A DNA stretch of 6,964 nt from Cryomorphaceae bacterium (GTDB lineage: Bacteria > Bacteroidota > Bacteroidia > Flavobacteriales > Schleiferiaceae). The first letter of the stretch is position 1, and every line of letters begins with the position of its first letter. Shown here piece by piece: positions 1-6,182 of this stretch. Where the stretch lies: NCBI GenBank assembly GCA_949547975.1, contig CATITW010000013.1, positions 1 to 6,964 of the forward strand. The letters are read 5' to 3'. The notes beneath the pieces were generated by a model. It ran no database searches, was not told the origin of the DNA, and saw only the letters and a program-made list of their open reading frames with translations. Both the position numbers and the translations under genes were made by a program.

Positions 1-54
1 CCTCAAACGAAGGTGCTGAACATCACATCACAAGTAATCGCAAAAGCTAAATAA
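1..54 (+). CDS. C-terminal end of an upstream gene (partial; possibly DUF1573 family)
   Basis: Reading frame 1 is open from the first base and ends with TAA at 52-54, giving the 17-residue tail PQTKVLNITSQVIAKAK. The TAA shares its last A with the ATG of yajC (TAATG), a joint typical of translationally coupled genes in one operon. The short beta-strand-like tail (KVLNITSQVIA) resembles the end of DUF1573 proteins, small secreted Ig-like-fold proteins that I recall lying directly before yajC in Flavobacteriales. That identity is an inference from position and a very short tail. The stop and the coupling are seen directly; the family is not proven. Confidence 0.5.
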   Translation, partial: PQTKVLNITSQVIAKAK

Positions 55-359
55 TGACGATATTCTTACAAGCCGCCGCAGGTGGTGGCATCATGAGTTT
101 CCTTCCATTCATCATGATCTTGCTGGTCATGTATTTGTTCTTCTTCCGTCCGCAGATGAAGAAGCAGAAGGAGGAGTCGAAATTCCGCCAAGAAGTAAAA
201 AAAGGTACTCGCATCGTTACAACTAGCGGTATTCACGCAAAGATTTTAGAGGTTGGTGACAATTTCTTGATCATCGAAAGTGAAAACAGCCGACTCAAAA
301 TTGAGAAAAGCGCTGTGAGTAAAGAGCTTAGTGCTCAATACCAGAAAGCAGAGAAATAG
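54..359 (+). CDS. yajC: Sec translocon accessory subunit YajC
   Basis: Small inner-membrane protein that associates with SecDF and the SecYEG translocon to assist protein export. The 101-residue product has the full family layout. A short Gly/Ala-rich N-terminus (QAAAGGG, residues 6-12) is followed by one membrane segment at about 14-32. Next come the signature FRPQ (31-34) and a basic KKQKE stretch, then the small cytoplasmic domain with TSGI (57-60) and VGDNFLIIE (67-75). Length matches the usual 85-115 residues. The ATG at 54 is chosen because it keeps the typical glycine-rich segment before the membrane helix and overlaps the upstream stop as TAATG; the Met at residue 14 would remove that segment. 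No Shine-Dalgarno sequence is visible. A hairpin with a T-run follows 7 bases after the stop. Confidence 0.95.
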   Translation: MTIFLQAAAGGGIMSFLPFIMILLVMYLFFFRPQMKKQKEESKFRQEVKKGTRIVTTSGIHAKILEVGDNFLIIESENSRLKIEKSAVSKELSAQYQKAEK

Positions 360-366
360 TATTTTT

Positions 367-393
367 AAACCGGCCCTTGAGGCCGGTTTTTTT
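367..393 (+). terminator. Intrinsic terminator-like hairpin between yajC and the YbbR gene
   Basis: A perfect 9-bp stem, AAACCGGCC (367-375) with GGCCGGTTT (381-389), encloses the 5-base loop CTTGA. A run of seven T (387-393) overlaps the right arm. This is the shape of a Rho-independent terminator for transcripts passing through yajC. Its last T is immediately followed by the proposed ATG of the next gene at 394, so the gene has no leader outside the hairpin. It may work as a partial terminator or attenuator that lowers expression of the YbbR gene and coaE relative to yajC. That role is an inference. Confidence 0.75.
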
Positions 394-1281
394 ATGTCTA
401 GAATTAAATCCATACTTCGACCCGATGCGCTGTTGTTCATCGCTCTTGCAGCGGTGTTCTGGTTGGTCATGACTGTGAGTAATGCGGATACAGCACGAGT
501 GGTGAATGTAACGGTGGTCTCGGACCAGCGCATCGTCGATGATTTGTGGTTGCTAGACACCACTGCTACCTTACAGGTACGTGTAGCTGCTCAAGGGATT
601 AATATTCTGGGCTTGCGGAAGTTCAACAGTACTGTGCTGACCGTTCCCTCTGAGTTTTGGAACACGGAACAGGGTTCGGCACGAGTGAAGGGGTCGGATC
701 TTTTGGCGTCTATCTCTGATGCGTTTGGAAACTCAGCCGTACAGGTGATCGATGAATACATCACCTTTCCCAGTACAGAGGTCGTTACCAAGCTTCAACC
801 GGTGCGCGTGGATGGGTTGGATAGATTGACGCTGCCTTCGGGATGGAATTGGCTTGAAAAGCCTCATATCGAACCTCTTGTGATAGAAGTCCGAGGTCCA
901 AATACGCTACTGTCATCCGCCACGCCGTTCATTACCATAGCGCCTCGAGAGTGGGAGGGAGCGATGGGACTGTCTTATGAGGTCAGTGGTTTGCCTTATG
1001 GTTGTACTACATCTTCTGACGAGATCGTTTTGCTGGGCCATTCTGCGGTGTGGGCAGAGCGAAAAATCACGATTGAAACCCAAGAGGGATCCAGAGTATA
1101 TCCGGTAGAAGTCTGGCTGAGCGGTCCTGTGGAAGAGCTTAAGGGTACGAATGTCGAAACACTTGGAACGCTTGAATTGGACCGTAAAAGTGAGCGCGTT
1201 TTGATCGACTTCAAGCCTGGGTCTAAAAACTTAAAGGTTTTACGCGTTAGCCCTTCGGATTATCCTATTTTCACTTTCTAG
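394..1281 (+). CDS. YbbR-like domain protein (CdaR-like), membrane-anchored
   Basis: Predicted 295-residue protein with one N-terminal membrane anchor (about residues 11-28, LLFIALAAVFWLVMTVS) followed by an extracytoplasmic, beta-rich region. The domain repeats that mark YbbR/CdaR proteins can be made out: a first unit at about 33-130 and a second from about 135, with typical phrases such as QPVRVDGLDRLTLPSGW and PLVIEVRGPNTLL. In Firmicutes, CdaR with this fold regulates the diadenylate cyclase CdaA. No cdaA is adjacent here, so transfer of that role is uncertain. The ATG at 394 puts the anchor at the N-terminus but abuts a terminator hairpin. An in-frame GTG at 331, inside the end of yajC, would add 21 residues and is the main alternative. 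The stop TAG is directly followed by the coaE ATG. Identification rests on the fold pattern and the yajC-coaE context. Confidence 0.75.
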   Translation: MSRIKSILRPDALLFIALAAVFWLVMTVSNADTARVVNVTVVSDQRIVDDLWLLDTTATLQVRVAAQGINILGLRKFNSTVLTVPSEFWNTEQGSARVKGSDLLASISDAFGNSAVQVIDEYITFPSTEVVTKLQPVRVDGLDRLTLPSGWNWLEKPHIEPLVIEVRGPNTLLSSATPFITIAPREWEGAMGLSYEVSGLPYGCTTSSDEIVLLGHSAVWAERKITIETQEGSRVYPVEVWLSGPVEELKGTNVETLGTLELDRKSERVLIDFKPGSKNLKVLRVSPSDYPIFTF

Positions 1282-1872
1282 ATGAATTCGAAAGTGATTT
1301 GCATAACGGGCGGTATAGGCTCTGGGAAGTCCACCGTATGTGCGCTCATAGAGCAGCGCGGCTTTCCTGTGTACTACAGCGATACGCGCGCGAAAGAGTT
1401 AATGGAAGGCGATTCTAACGTAGTTGATGCGATCACAGCGCTCTTTTCTGAAGCTGCCTATCAAGACGGAAAGTTAAACCGCCGTTTTCTTGCAGATCAA
1501 ATTTTCACCAACCCGACCTTAAAGGCACGTCTTGAGGCGATTGTCCATCCGGCGGTTCGCGAAGATTTTAAGACGTGGTGTTCGGATCAAAGCACTTCGC
1601 TCGTTTTTAAAGAAAGTGCCTTGGCCTTAGAAGTCGCAGATGACAGCTGCTCCCGTATAGTGAGTGTCATTGCAGATCGAGAGCTTCGCATTGCACGCGT
1701 GTTATGCCGCAACATGGACTGGTCGCTGTCTCAAGTATTAGAGCGCATGAAGCATCAAACTTCCGACGCCGAACGCGTGGAACGATCAGACTTCATCGTT
1801 CGCAATGATCACGATATCGACGAGTTGGGCAAAGGGGTGGATCAGCTTCTTACGATGCTCAATGACATCTGA
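1282..1872 (+). CDS. coaE: Dephospho-CoA kinase
   Basis: Cytosolic P-loop kinase that phosphorylates the 3'-hydroxyl of dephospho-CoA with ATP, the last step of coenzyme A synthesis. The 196-residue length is normal. Visible motifs are the Walker A loop GGIGSGKS (10-17), Asp34 in YYSDTRAKELM where the family has its conserved substrate-site Asp, the conserved HP (89-90), the segment ESALALE and the lid region RVLCRNMDWS. The C-terminal signature ERMKHQTSDAERVERSDFIVRN follows, though it is broken here by the family's usual variation. The ATG follows the YbbR stop with no gap (TAGATG), so translation is probably coupled. The last 31 bases overlap, tail to tail, the end of the reductase gene on the other strand. 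Confidence 0.95.
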   Translation: MNSKVICITGGIGSGKSTVCALIEQRGFPVYYSDTRAKELMEGDSNVVDAITALFSEAAYQDGKLNRRFLADQIFTNPTLKARLEAIVHPAVREDFKTWCSDQSTSLVFKESALALEVADDSCSRIVSVIADRELRIARVLCRNMDWSLSQVLERMKHQTSDAERVERSDFIVRNDHDIDELGKGVDQLLTMLNDI

Positions 1873-2381
1873 ACCAGGCCGTTCGGATAGCTTCTTGTTC
1901 CTGAATTTTTCCAAGTATGGCTCGTGGCGTTTGCCCGGAACAAAGGAATGCCTTCTCCTAAGGTCACAGGAACATAAGTGAGAATAAGCTCATCGATCAG
2001 TCCTTCTTCATGCAGTCGAGCATTCGTTGCACCACCTCCAATGATCCAGATCGTCAATCCTTCCTTTTGCAATTCACGAACCACTTCTGCAGGGGATGCA
2101 GTACGGATTTCTACACCCTCATCGACACTAGGTACATCATCACTATTGCTTAAAACAATGCTACGTTTTCCGTGGTAGGGATAAGCGCCTTCAAACTCCG
2201 AAACTTGCTTGTAGGTATTGTATCCCATGACTACTACATCTACAGAATCGTAAAAAGCAGCATACCCGTAGTCTTCCTCTGGAATGGTGTAATTAGGATC
2301 ATCTAAGAAGGCAACGCTTCCATTTTTGGCAGCTATGTATCCATCTAATGTTACAGCAGTGTAGAGAATAGTTTTAGACAT
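1842..2381 (-). CDS. Dihydrofolate reductase family / RibD C-terminal-like oxidoreductase
   Basis: 179-residue cytosolic protein of the DHFR/RibD_C superfamily, the group containing B. subtilis YwjB and YyaP. The layout is TLDGYIA (11-17), the family's start motif, then VVVMGYNTYKQV (49-60) matching the 'MGRkTyE' strand-helix. Next come IWIIGGGATN (111-120), the NADPH-binding glycine turn, and LIDELILTYVPVTLGEGIPLF (128-148), the conserved C-terminal segment. These support an NAD(P)H-dependent reductase. The substrate is unknown, and it is unlikely to be the main folate DHFR. It lies 62 bases after the PhoH2 gene on the same strand and could be co-transcribed. The ATG at 2379-2381 precedes the conserved N-terminal strand KTILYTAV; no Shine-Dalgarno is seen. 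Its 3' end runs 31 bases into the coaE coding region from the opposite strand. Confidence 0.88.
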   Translation of the reverse strand: MSKTILYTAVTLDGYIAAKNGSVAFLDDPNYTIPEEDYGYAAFYDSVDVVVMGYNTYKQVSEFEGAYPYHGKRSIVLSNSDDVPSVDEGVEIRTASPAEVVRELQKEGLTIWIIGGGATNARLHEEGLIDELILTYVPVTLGEGIPLFRANATSHTWKNSGTRSYPNGLVQMSLSIVRS

Positions 2382-2443
2382 GGGAGGTACTAGGCTTAAT
2401 GTTCAAAGCGAATGAGTCAAAAACCATGCCGATTTAACGCCTC

Positions 2444-3805
2444 CTACAATAAATCATTTGCGAGGTTGGCCAATTCGGAACGCTCTCCTTTTTCCAATGT
2501 CACATGCGCATAGATGTCACTTCCTTTGAGTTTATCAACGATGTAACTCAACCCGTTGGATTGTTCATCTAGATAAGGCGTATCGATCTGGCGCACATCA
2601 CCCGTGAAAATAAACTTTGCACCATCGCCCGCACGAGTAATGATGGTCTTAATCTCGTGAGGAGTGAGGTTCTGACTCTCATCCACGATAAAGATGATAT
2701 CCGCTAAGGAACGTCCACGAATGTAGGCGAGGGGAGTGATCAAAATTTTCTCCTTTTCGACCATCTCTTCCAACTGCTTGTACTCCTTGTCTCGATCTGA
2801 GAAAGTGTTCTTGATCAATTTCAGATTATCCCACAACGGCTGCATGTACGGACTGATCTTCTCTGATGCGTCGCCAGGAAGGTAGCCAATGTCTCTATTG
2901 GACAGCGGGACAATAGGACGCGCTAAATAAATTTGTTTGAAATCTCGGCGCTGCTCTAAAGAAGCGGCAAGGGCAATCAACGTCTTTCCTGTTCCTGCCA
3001 TACCGATTAACGTCACCAGTTTGATGTCCGGATTCAGAATGGCATGAATGGCAAAGGCTTGTTCTGCATTGCGCGGTTTGATGCCATACACACTGCGCTT
3101 GTCTATATGATCCAGTGTACCGTGTATGCTGTTGTAAAAAGCCAACCCCGAACTTTGGTCCGTTTTAAGAATAAAATAGCTGTTCGGGAACGGTGTGAAG
3201 TCCGGATTCTGAGCCTTCACTTCATCGATATCTACGCGCTTTTTCTCATAGAGTTTACTTAGCGTATCGGGGTGAATGTTCACGGTAGACTTCCCATGAA
3301 ATAGGGCATCAACATCTTTGATTTTCCCAGTCAAATAATCCTCAGCATCTAAATCCAGTGCCTTGGCCTTCAGACGAAGGTTAATGTCTTTCGAAACGAG
3401 AATCGTTTTTCGGCCTTGCTCTTCTTCACGAACATTCATCGCCGCGTTGATGATCTTATGATCCATCTTACGGCCTAGAATTTTCTCTGCATCGGTTCCG
3501 TCCATTCTCGAAGTGTCCATGACGACTTTGATTCTGCCGTCCCTATGCTCCGCGATCGGTAACCAATTTGTAAAGTTTTTCCCTTCGGTTATTTTATCCA
3601 GCGTTCGTATGAATTCACGCGCCTCATAATTCTTGGAATCGTGGCCTTTTTTGAATTCATCCAATTCTTCCAAAACGGAGATGGGCAGCACGACATCGTG
3701 CTCTTCAAAGTTGTAAATAGAGTGGTGGTCAAAAAGAACAACGGAAGTGTCCAAAACGAAGATTTTCGTCGCTTTCGTCTTGGTCGATTTCGTTTGCTTA
3801 GCCAT
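2444..3805 (-). CDS. PIN-PhoH fusion protein (PhoH2-type ATPase/ribonuclease)
   Basis: 453-residue protein with two domains. An N-terminal PIN nuclease domain (about 14-160) has the expected acidic residues: Asp19 in VLDTSVV, Glu46/47 in ISVLEELDEFK, Asp115 in KMDHKIINAA and Asp140 in VSKDINLRLKA. A C-terminal PhoH P-loop ATPase (about 240-453) has the YGIKPRNAEQAFA entry motif, Walker A GMAGTGKT (268-275), Walker B IIFIVDESQN (370-379, Asp375/Glu376) and FTGDVRQID (400-408). Mycobacterial PhoH2 proteins of this build unwind and cleave RNA, so an RNA processing or decay role is likely. The family name comes from E. coli PhoH, a phosphate-starvation protein, and no Pho box was recognised here. 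The N-terminus is basic (KQTKSTKTKATK). All catalytic positions appear intact. Length is normal for the PIN-PhoH form. Confidence 0.93.
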   Translation of the reverse strand: MAKQTKSTKTKATKIFVLDTSVVLFDHHSIYNFEEHDVVLPISVLEELDEFKKGHDSKNYEAREFIRTLDKITEGKNFTNWLPIAEHRDGRIKVVMDTSRMDGTDAEKILGRKMDHKIINAAMNVREEEQGRKTILVSKDINLRLKAKALDLDAEDYLTGKIKDVDALFHGKSTVNIHPDTLSKLYEKKRVDIDEVKAQNPDFTPFPNSYFILKTDQSSGLAFYNSIHGTLDHIDKRSVYGIKPRNAEQAFAIHAILNPDIKLVTLIGMAGTGKTLIALAASLEQRRDFKQIYLARPIVPLSNRDIGYLPGDASEKISPYMQPLWDNLKLIKNTFSDRDKEYKQLEEMVEKEKILITPLAYIRGRSLADIIFIVDESQNLTPHEIKTIITRAGDGAKFIFTGDVRQIDTPYLDEQSNGLSYIVDKLKGSDIYAHVTLEKGERSELANLANDLL

Positions 3806-3856
3806 AGTAGTTTCATTAGTGTGCTTTGAAATTACCCATTAATCCTACTGCGCTAT

Positions 3857-3889
3857 GTTAAAACAAGTTTAACTATACCCGTTATTAAC
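3857..3889. promoter_or_regulatory. Palindromic GTTA/TAAC block upstream of the PhoH2 gene
   Basis: A perfect interrupted dyad, GTTAAA (3857-3862), 5-base spacer, TTTAAC (3868-3873), lies 52 bases before the PhoH2 start codon. A second small dyad, GTTATTAAC, follows at 3881-3889. The first covers the candidate -7 element and the second lies in the spacer and -33 side of the candidate promoter, as expected for an operator. AT-rich sequence forms short dyads by chance, so the regulatory role is tentative. Confidence 0.3.
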
Positions 3890-3891
3890 AA
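3864..3891 (-). promoter_or_regulatory. Candidate promoter of the PhoH2 gene
   Basis: On the minus strand TTG (3891-3889) is followed after 17 bases by TAAACTTG (3871-3864). This fits the Bacteroidota pattern TTG-N17-23-TAnnTTTG with one mismatch in the -7 box. Initiation would leave an untranslated leader of about 50 bases before the ATG at 3805. It lies downstream of the pckA terminator, consistent with an independent transcript. Support is by motif only. Confidence 0.4.
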
Positions 3892-3920
3892 CACGGGGTG
3901 TTGATATCTGCTTTTGGGTC

Positions 3921-3959
3921 AAAAAAAAGTCCCAAATGCTCGACGGCACTTGGGACTTT
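3921..3959 (-). terminator. Intrinsic terminator of pckA
   Basis: On the minus strand AAAGTCCCAA (3959-3950) pairs with TTGGGACTTT (3935-3926). Past one mismatch the stem extends by GTGCC-side pairs (3948-3946 with 3937-3939), giving about 13 pairs around the loop 3940-3945. Eight T follow on the transcript (3928-3921 read on the minus strand). It begins 25 bases after the pckA stop and should separate pckA from the PhoH2 gene. The plus-strand reading has only three T after the stem, so it is oriented for pckA. Confidence 0.88.
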
Positions 3960-3984
3960 GTAGTCGGTATTTCTTACCTACACT

Positions 3985-5589
3985 TTATTTTACAGCAGTC
4001 AACGTTTTGGGAGCACCCTCCAGGATTTCCTTACTCGCTTCTGCTTTGAACTGAGCGAAGTTTTCTTCAAATTTCAGGGCCAATTCCGAAGCTGCCGCAT
4101 CATACGCATCCCCATCAGCCCAAGTAGGTTTTGGATCCAACAACTCCGCAGGAACGCCTTCACAAGATGTCGGCATCGCTAATCCAAAAATTGGGTGCTC
4201 GGTATATGCAATATGATCAAGCTGTCCATTCATAGCAGCAGTAATCATTGCACGCGTATAGCTCAGTTTCATGCGTTTTCCTGTTCCATAGCCGCCGCCG
4301 CTCCATCCGGTGTTGACCAACCAGACGTTCACGCCAGATTTAGTCATTTTCTCACTCAGCATGCTGGCATATTTCGTCGGATGCAATGGCATGAATGGCG
4401 CTCCGAAACAAGCACTAAACACTGCTTTAGGTTCGGTTACACCTTCCTCAGTACCCGCAACTTTCGCAGTGTACCCACTAATGAAGTGGTAGGCTGCTTG
4501 ACCAGGAGTAAGTTTCGAAATAGGGGGCAATACGCCGTAGGCATCTGCTGTTAGGAAGAAGATGTTTTTTGGATGGTGTGCTAGCGAGCCCTCTTGAATG
4601 TTTCTGATGTGTTCGATGGGGTAACTAACACGCGTGTTTTGTGTGATAGACGAATCCTCAAAGGCAACAGTCTTGTCTTCGTTGAGGGTGACGTTCTCCA
4701 GTATTGCGTGCGGCTTGATGGCATTAAAGATGTCCGGTTCTTTTTCAGCGCTGAGATCGATGACCTTAGCGTAACAACCGCCTTCGAAGTTAAAGATGGT
4801 GTCATCCGCACACCAGCCGTGTTCGTCGTCACCGATGAGTTTACGGTTTGGATCCGCACTTAGGGTGGTTTTTCCGGTACCCGATAGTCCGAAGAAAATG
4901 CTCGTATCGCCTTGGTCACCAACGTTAGCGGAACAGTGCATGCTGAGCACATCTTGTTGATGTGGAAGGATGTAGTTTAGTGCGCTAAAGATTCCTTTTT
5001 TGATTTCTCCGGTATAGCCTGTACCACCGATGATGATGGTTTTTTCAGTGAAGGAAAGTATCGCAAAGTTGGACTGACGTGTACCGTCACGTTCTGGGTC
5101 CGCTAGGAATCCAGGGGCGTTGATGACGGTCCAGTCGTTGTTGAAATTGGCCAATTCCTCTTCTGAAGGACGAAGGAACATGTTGTACGCAAACTGATTG
5201 CTCCACGGATATTCGTTAATCACACGAAGCGACAAGCGGTATTTCTCGTGAGCACCGGCGTACGCGTCACGCACGTAGACTTCTTTGTCCTCAAGGTAGG
5301 CGCAGAGTCGCTCCTTTAAGGCAGAAAACTTGGCGGGGTCAAAAGGCTTATTGATGGGCCCCCACCAAACAGAGTCTTTGGTCAGATCGTCTTTTACAAT
5401 GAAGCGGTCTTCGGGAGAGCGTCCGGTGTATTTCCCGGTGTTCACCGTGATGGCACCATGCGCAGTGCGTGTTGCCATTCCTTTGGCGATGCTGTGCTCT
5501 TCTAGCGTTGAAGGGTCAAGGTTGCTAAATACAACGCTTGCCTTGATGCCTAGGGCGCTCAAGGATTCCAGGTGGTTCTTGGAATTCAT
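3985..5589 (-). CDS. pckA: Phosphoenolpyruvate carboxykinase (ATP)
   Basis: Cytosolic enzyme that converts oxaloacetate and ATP to phosphoenolpyruvate, CO2 and ADP, the entry to gluconeogenesis. The 534 residues match the usual 530-540. Motifs in order: TGKYTGRSPEDRF (51-63) with oxaloacetate-binding Arg57, GEIKKGIFS (194-202) with Lys198 as metal ligand, MHCSANVG (217-224) with His218, P-loop GLSGTGKT (234-241), kinase-2 motif LIGDDEHGW (251-259) with Asp255, and NTRVSYP (318-324) with Arg320. The P-loop type shows the ATP-dependent and not the GTP-dependent family. The active site looks complete. The ATG at 5587-5589 gives a normal N-terminus. A near-consensus promoter lies just upstream and a hairpin terminator just downstream, so pckA is probably transcribed alone. 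Confidence 0.97.
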   Translation of the reverse strand: MNSKNHLESLSALGIKASVVFSNLDPSTLEEHSIAKGMATRTAHGAITVNTGKYTGRSPEDRFIVKDDLTKDSVWWGPINKPFDPAKFSALKERLCAYLEDKEVYVRDAYAGAHEKYRLSLRVINEYPWSNQFAYNMFLRPSEEELANFNNDWTVINAPGFLADPERDGTRQSNFAILSFTEKTIIIGGTGYTGEIKKGIFSALNYILPHQQDVLSMHCSANVGDQGDTSIFFGLSGTGKTTLSADPNRKLIGDDEHGWCADDTIFNFEGGCYAKVIDLSAEKEPDIFNAIKPHAILENVTLNEDKTVAFEDSSITQNTRVSYPIEHIRNIQEGSLAHHPKNIFFLTADAYGVLPPISKLTPGQAAYHFISGYTAKVAGTEEGVTEPKAVFSACFGAPFMPLHPTKYASMLSEKMTKSGVNVWLVNTGWSGGGYGTGKRMKLSYTRAMITAAMNGQLDHIAYTEHPIFGLAMPTSCEGVPAELLDPKPTWADGDAYDAAASELALKFEENFAQFKAEASKEILEGAPKTLTAVK

Positions 5590-5623
5590 GTTTAAAGTGG
5601 TTGGTTCTACTAATAGGTTGCAA

Positions 5624-5664
5624 CAAAGTTACATTTCCCATTTACTTAGATCACTCTAGTGGTC
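5624..5664 (-). promoter_or_regulatory. Candidate pckA promoter with dyad at the -33 position
   Basis: The minus strand carries TAACTTTG (5631-5624), an exact match to the Bacteroidota -7 box TAnnTTTG, 34 bases before the pckA ATG. No TTG lies 17-23 bases upstream; the best match is GTG with a 20-base spacer. Instead a near-perfect dyad, GATCACT-CT-AGTGGTC on the plus strand (5649-5664, one mismatched pair), occupies the -33 region. A good -7 box, a poor -33 box and a dyad at that place suggest a transcription factor controls pckA. The factor is unknown. Confidence 0.5.
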
Positions 5665-5683
5665 AAGAATTATCCTGTGATAT

Positions 5684-6058
5684 TCAACTTTTATCCACAT
5701 CTGTGGCAGAACCTGAATTTTGGAAGGCTATCGATACCCAGCCTGCGATGAACATCAAGCCGCCGATCGGAGTCACAGGGCCTAAAAACGACAGGTCAAC
5801 TCCCATGAGTTCATCTAGAGTTAACAGGTAGATGCTACCACTGAAGAGTAGAATGCCGAGCATGAAAAATTGGGCAGAGCGTTTAAATTCAGGTCGAAAT
5901 AACGCTGGGAGCAGGGCCACGGTGTGTATGAGATGATAAGTCGTCCCTGTTTTAAAGGAGGAGAGGTTTTCTGGAGTGAGTACATCCTTCAGGGTGTGAG
6001 CTCCTAAGGCGCCTAGAATTACTGCGGTTGCTCCTATAAAGGCAATGAGTTTTTTCAT
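5684..6058 (-). CDS. DUF423 family small membrane protein
   Basis: 124-residue integral membrane protein of the DUF423 family (E. coli YgdD type), whose function is not established. Four membrane segments can be read at about 4-20, 41-56, 63-81 and 95-112. Family signatures are LGALGAHTLK (15-24), the YHLIHTVAL segment (41-49), FSGSIYLL (72-79) and GPVTPIGGLMFIAGW (93-107). Length is normal. The tail SGSATDVDKS is polar and probably in solvent. The ATG at 6056-6058 directly precedes the first helix with the usual MKK start; no Shine-Dalgarno is present. It ends 94 bases before pckA on the same strand without a recognisable terminator, so read-through into pckA is possible, but nothing links the two functionally. 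Confidence 0.92.
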   Translation of the reverse strand: MKKLIAFIGATAVILGALGAHTLKDVLTPENLSSFKTGTTYHLIHTVALLPALFRPEFKRSAQFFMLGILLFSGSIYLLTLDELMGVDLSFLGPVTPIGGLMFIAGWVSIAFQNSGSATDVDKS

Positions 6059-6106
6059 GGAGGGAATTTAAGGAATCTTTGGGGACGGGTTGTGTTGAGA
6101 ATTAAA

Positions 6107-6139
6107 CAAAAACTATATATAAGGTTAGATTACGAACAA
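6107..6139 (-). promoter_or_regulatory. Weak candidate promoter for the DUF423 gene
   Basis: On the minus strand TTG (6139-6137) is followed after 21 bases by TAGTTTTTG (6115-6107), which is the Bacteroidota -7 box with one extra base before TTTG. It lies 48 bases before the ATG, in the 124-base divergent spacer shared with the saccharopine dehydrogenase gene. For the plus-strand gene I see only a weak TATTTTAG (6153-6160, one mismatch to the -7 box) without a matching TTG upstream. Both are motif-level guesses in AT-rich sequence. Confidence 0.3.
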
Positions 6140-6182
6140 AGCGGTTTTGTAGTATTTTAGGAATTCACAGAAAGAATATACT

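Noticed and set aside
246..563. Open frame of 105 codons on the minus strand across the yajC-YbbR junction
   Set aside because: It is antisense to two supported genes and across the terminator hairpin, with no family resemblance.
2382..2443. Possible separate promoter for the DHFR-like gene (TCGCTTTG box on the minus strand)
   Set aside because: The -7-like box has a mismatch at the important A and there is no TTG at a usable distance; co-transcription from the PhoH2 gene is the simpler reading.
3589..3816. Alternative 75-codon frame at the start of the PhoH2 gene on the same strand
   Set aside because: It is a +1-type shadow of the PIN domain, rich in Lys/Arg/Ser/Thr without a domain, while the overlapping main frame has full conserved motifs and no sign of a frameshift.
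4195..4554. Open frame of 119 codons on the plus strand inside pckA
   Set aside because: It lies fully antisense to the strongly conserved pckA coding region, has no recognisable domain, and its composition is what a shadow frame of a GC-balanced gene gives.
5676..5700. Stem with arms TGTGGATA / TATCACA at the end of the DUF423 gene, considered as a terminator or CRP-type site
   Set aside because: The stem needs a bulged base, no T-run follows on the minus strand, and the spacing does not fit TGTGA-N6-TCACA.
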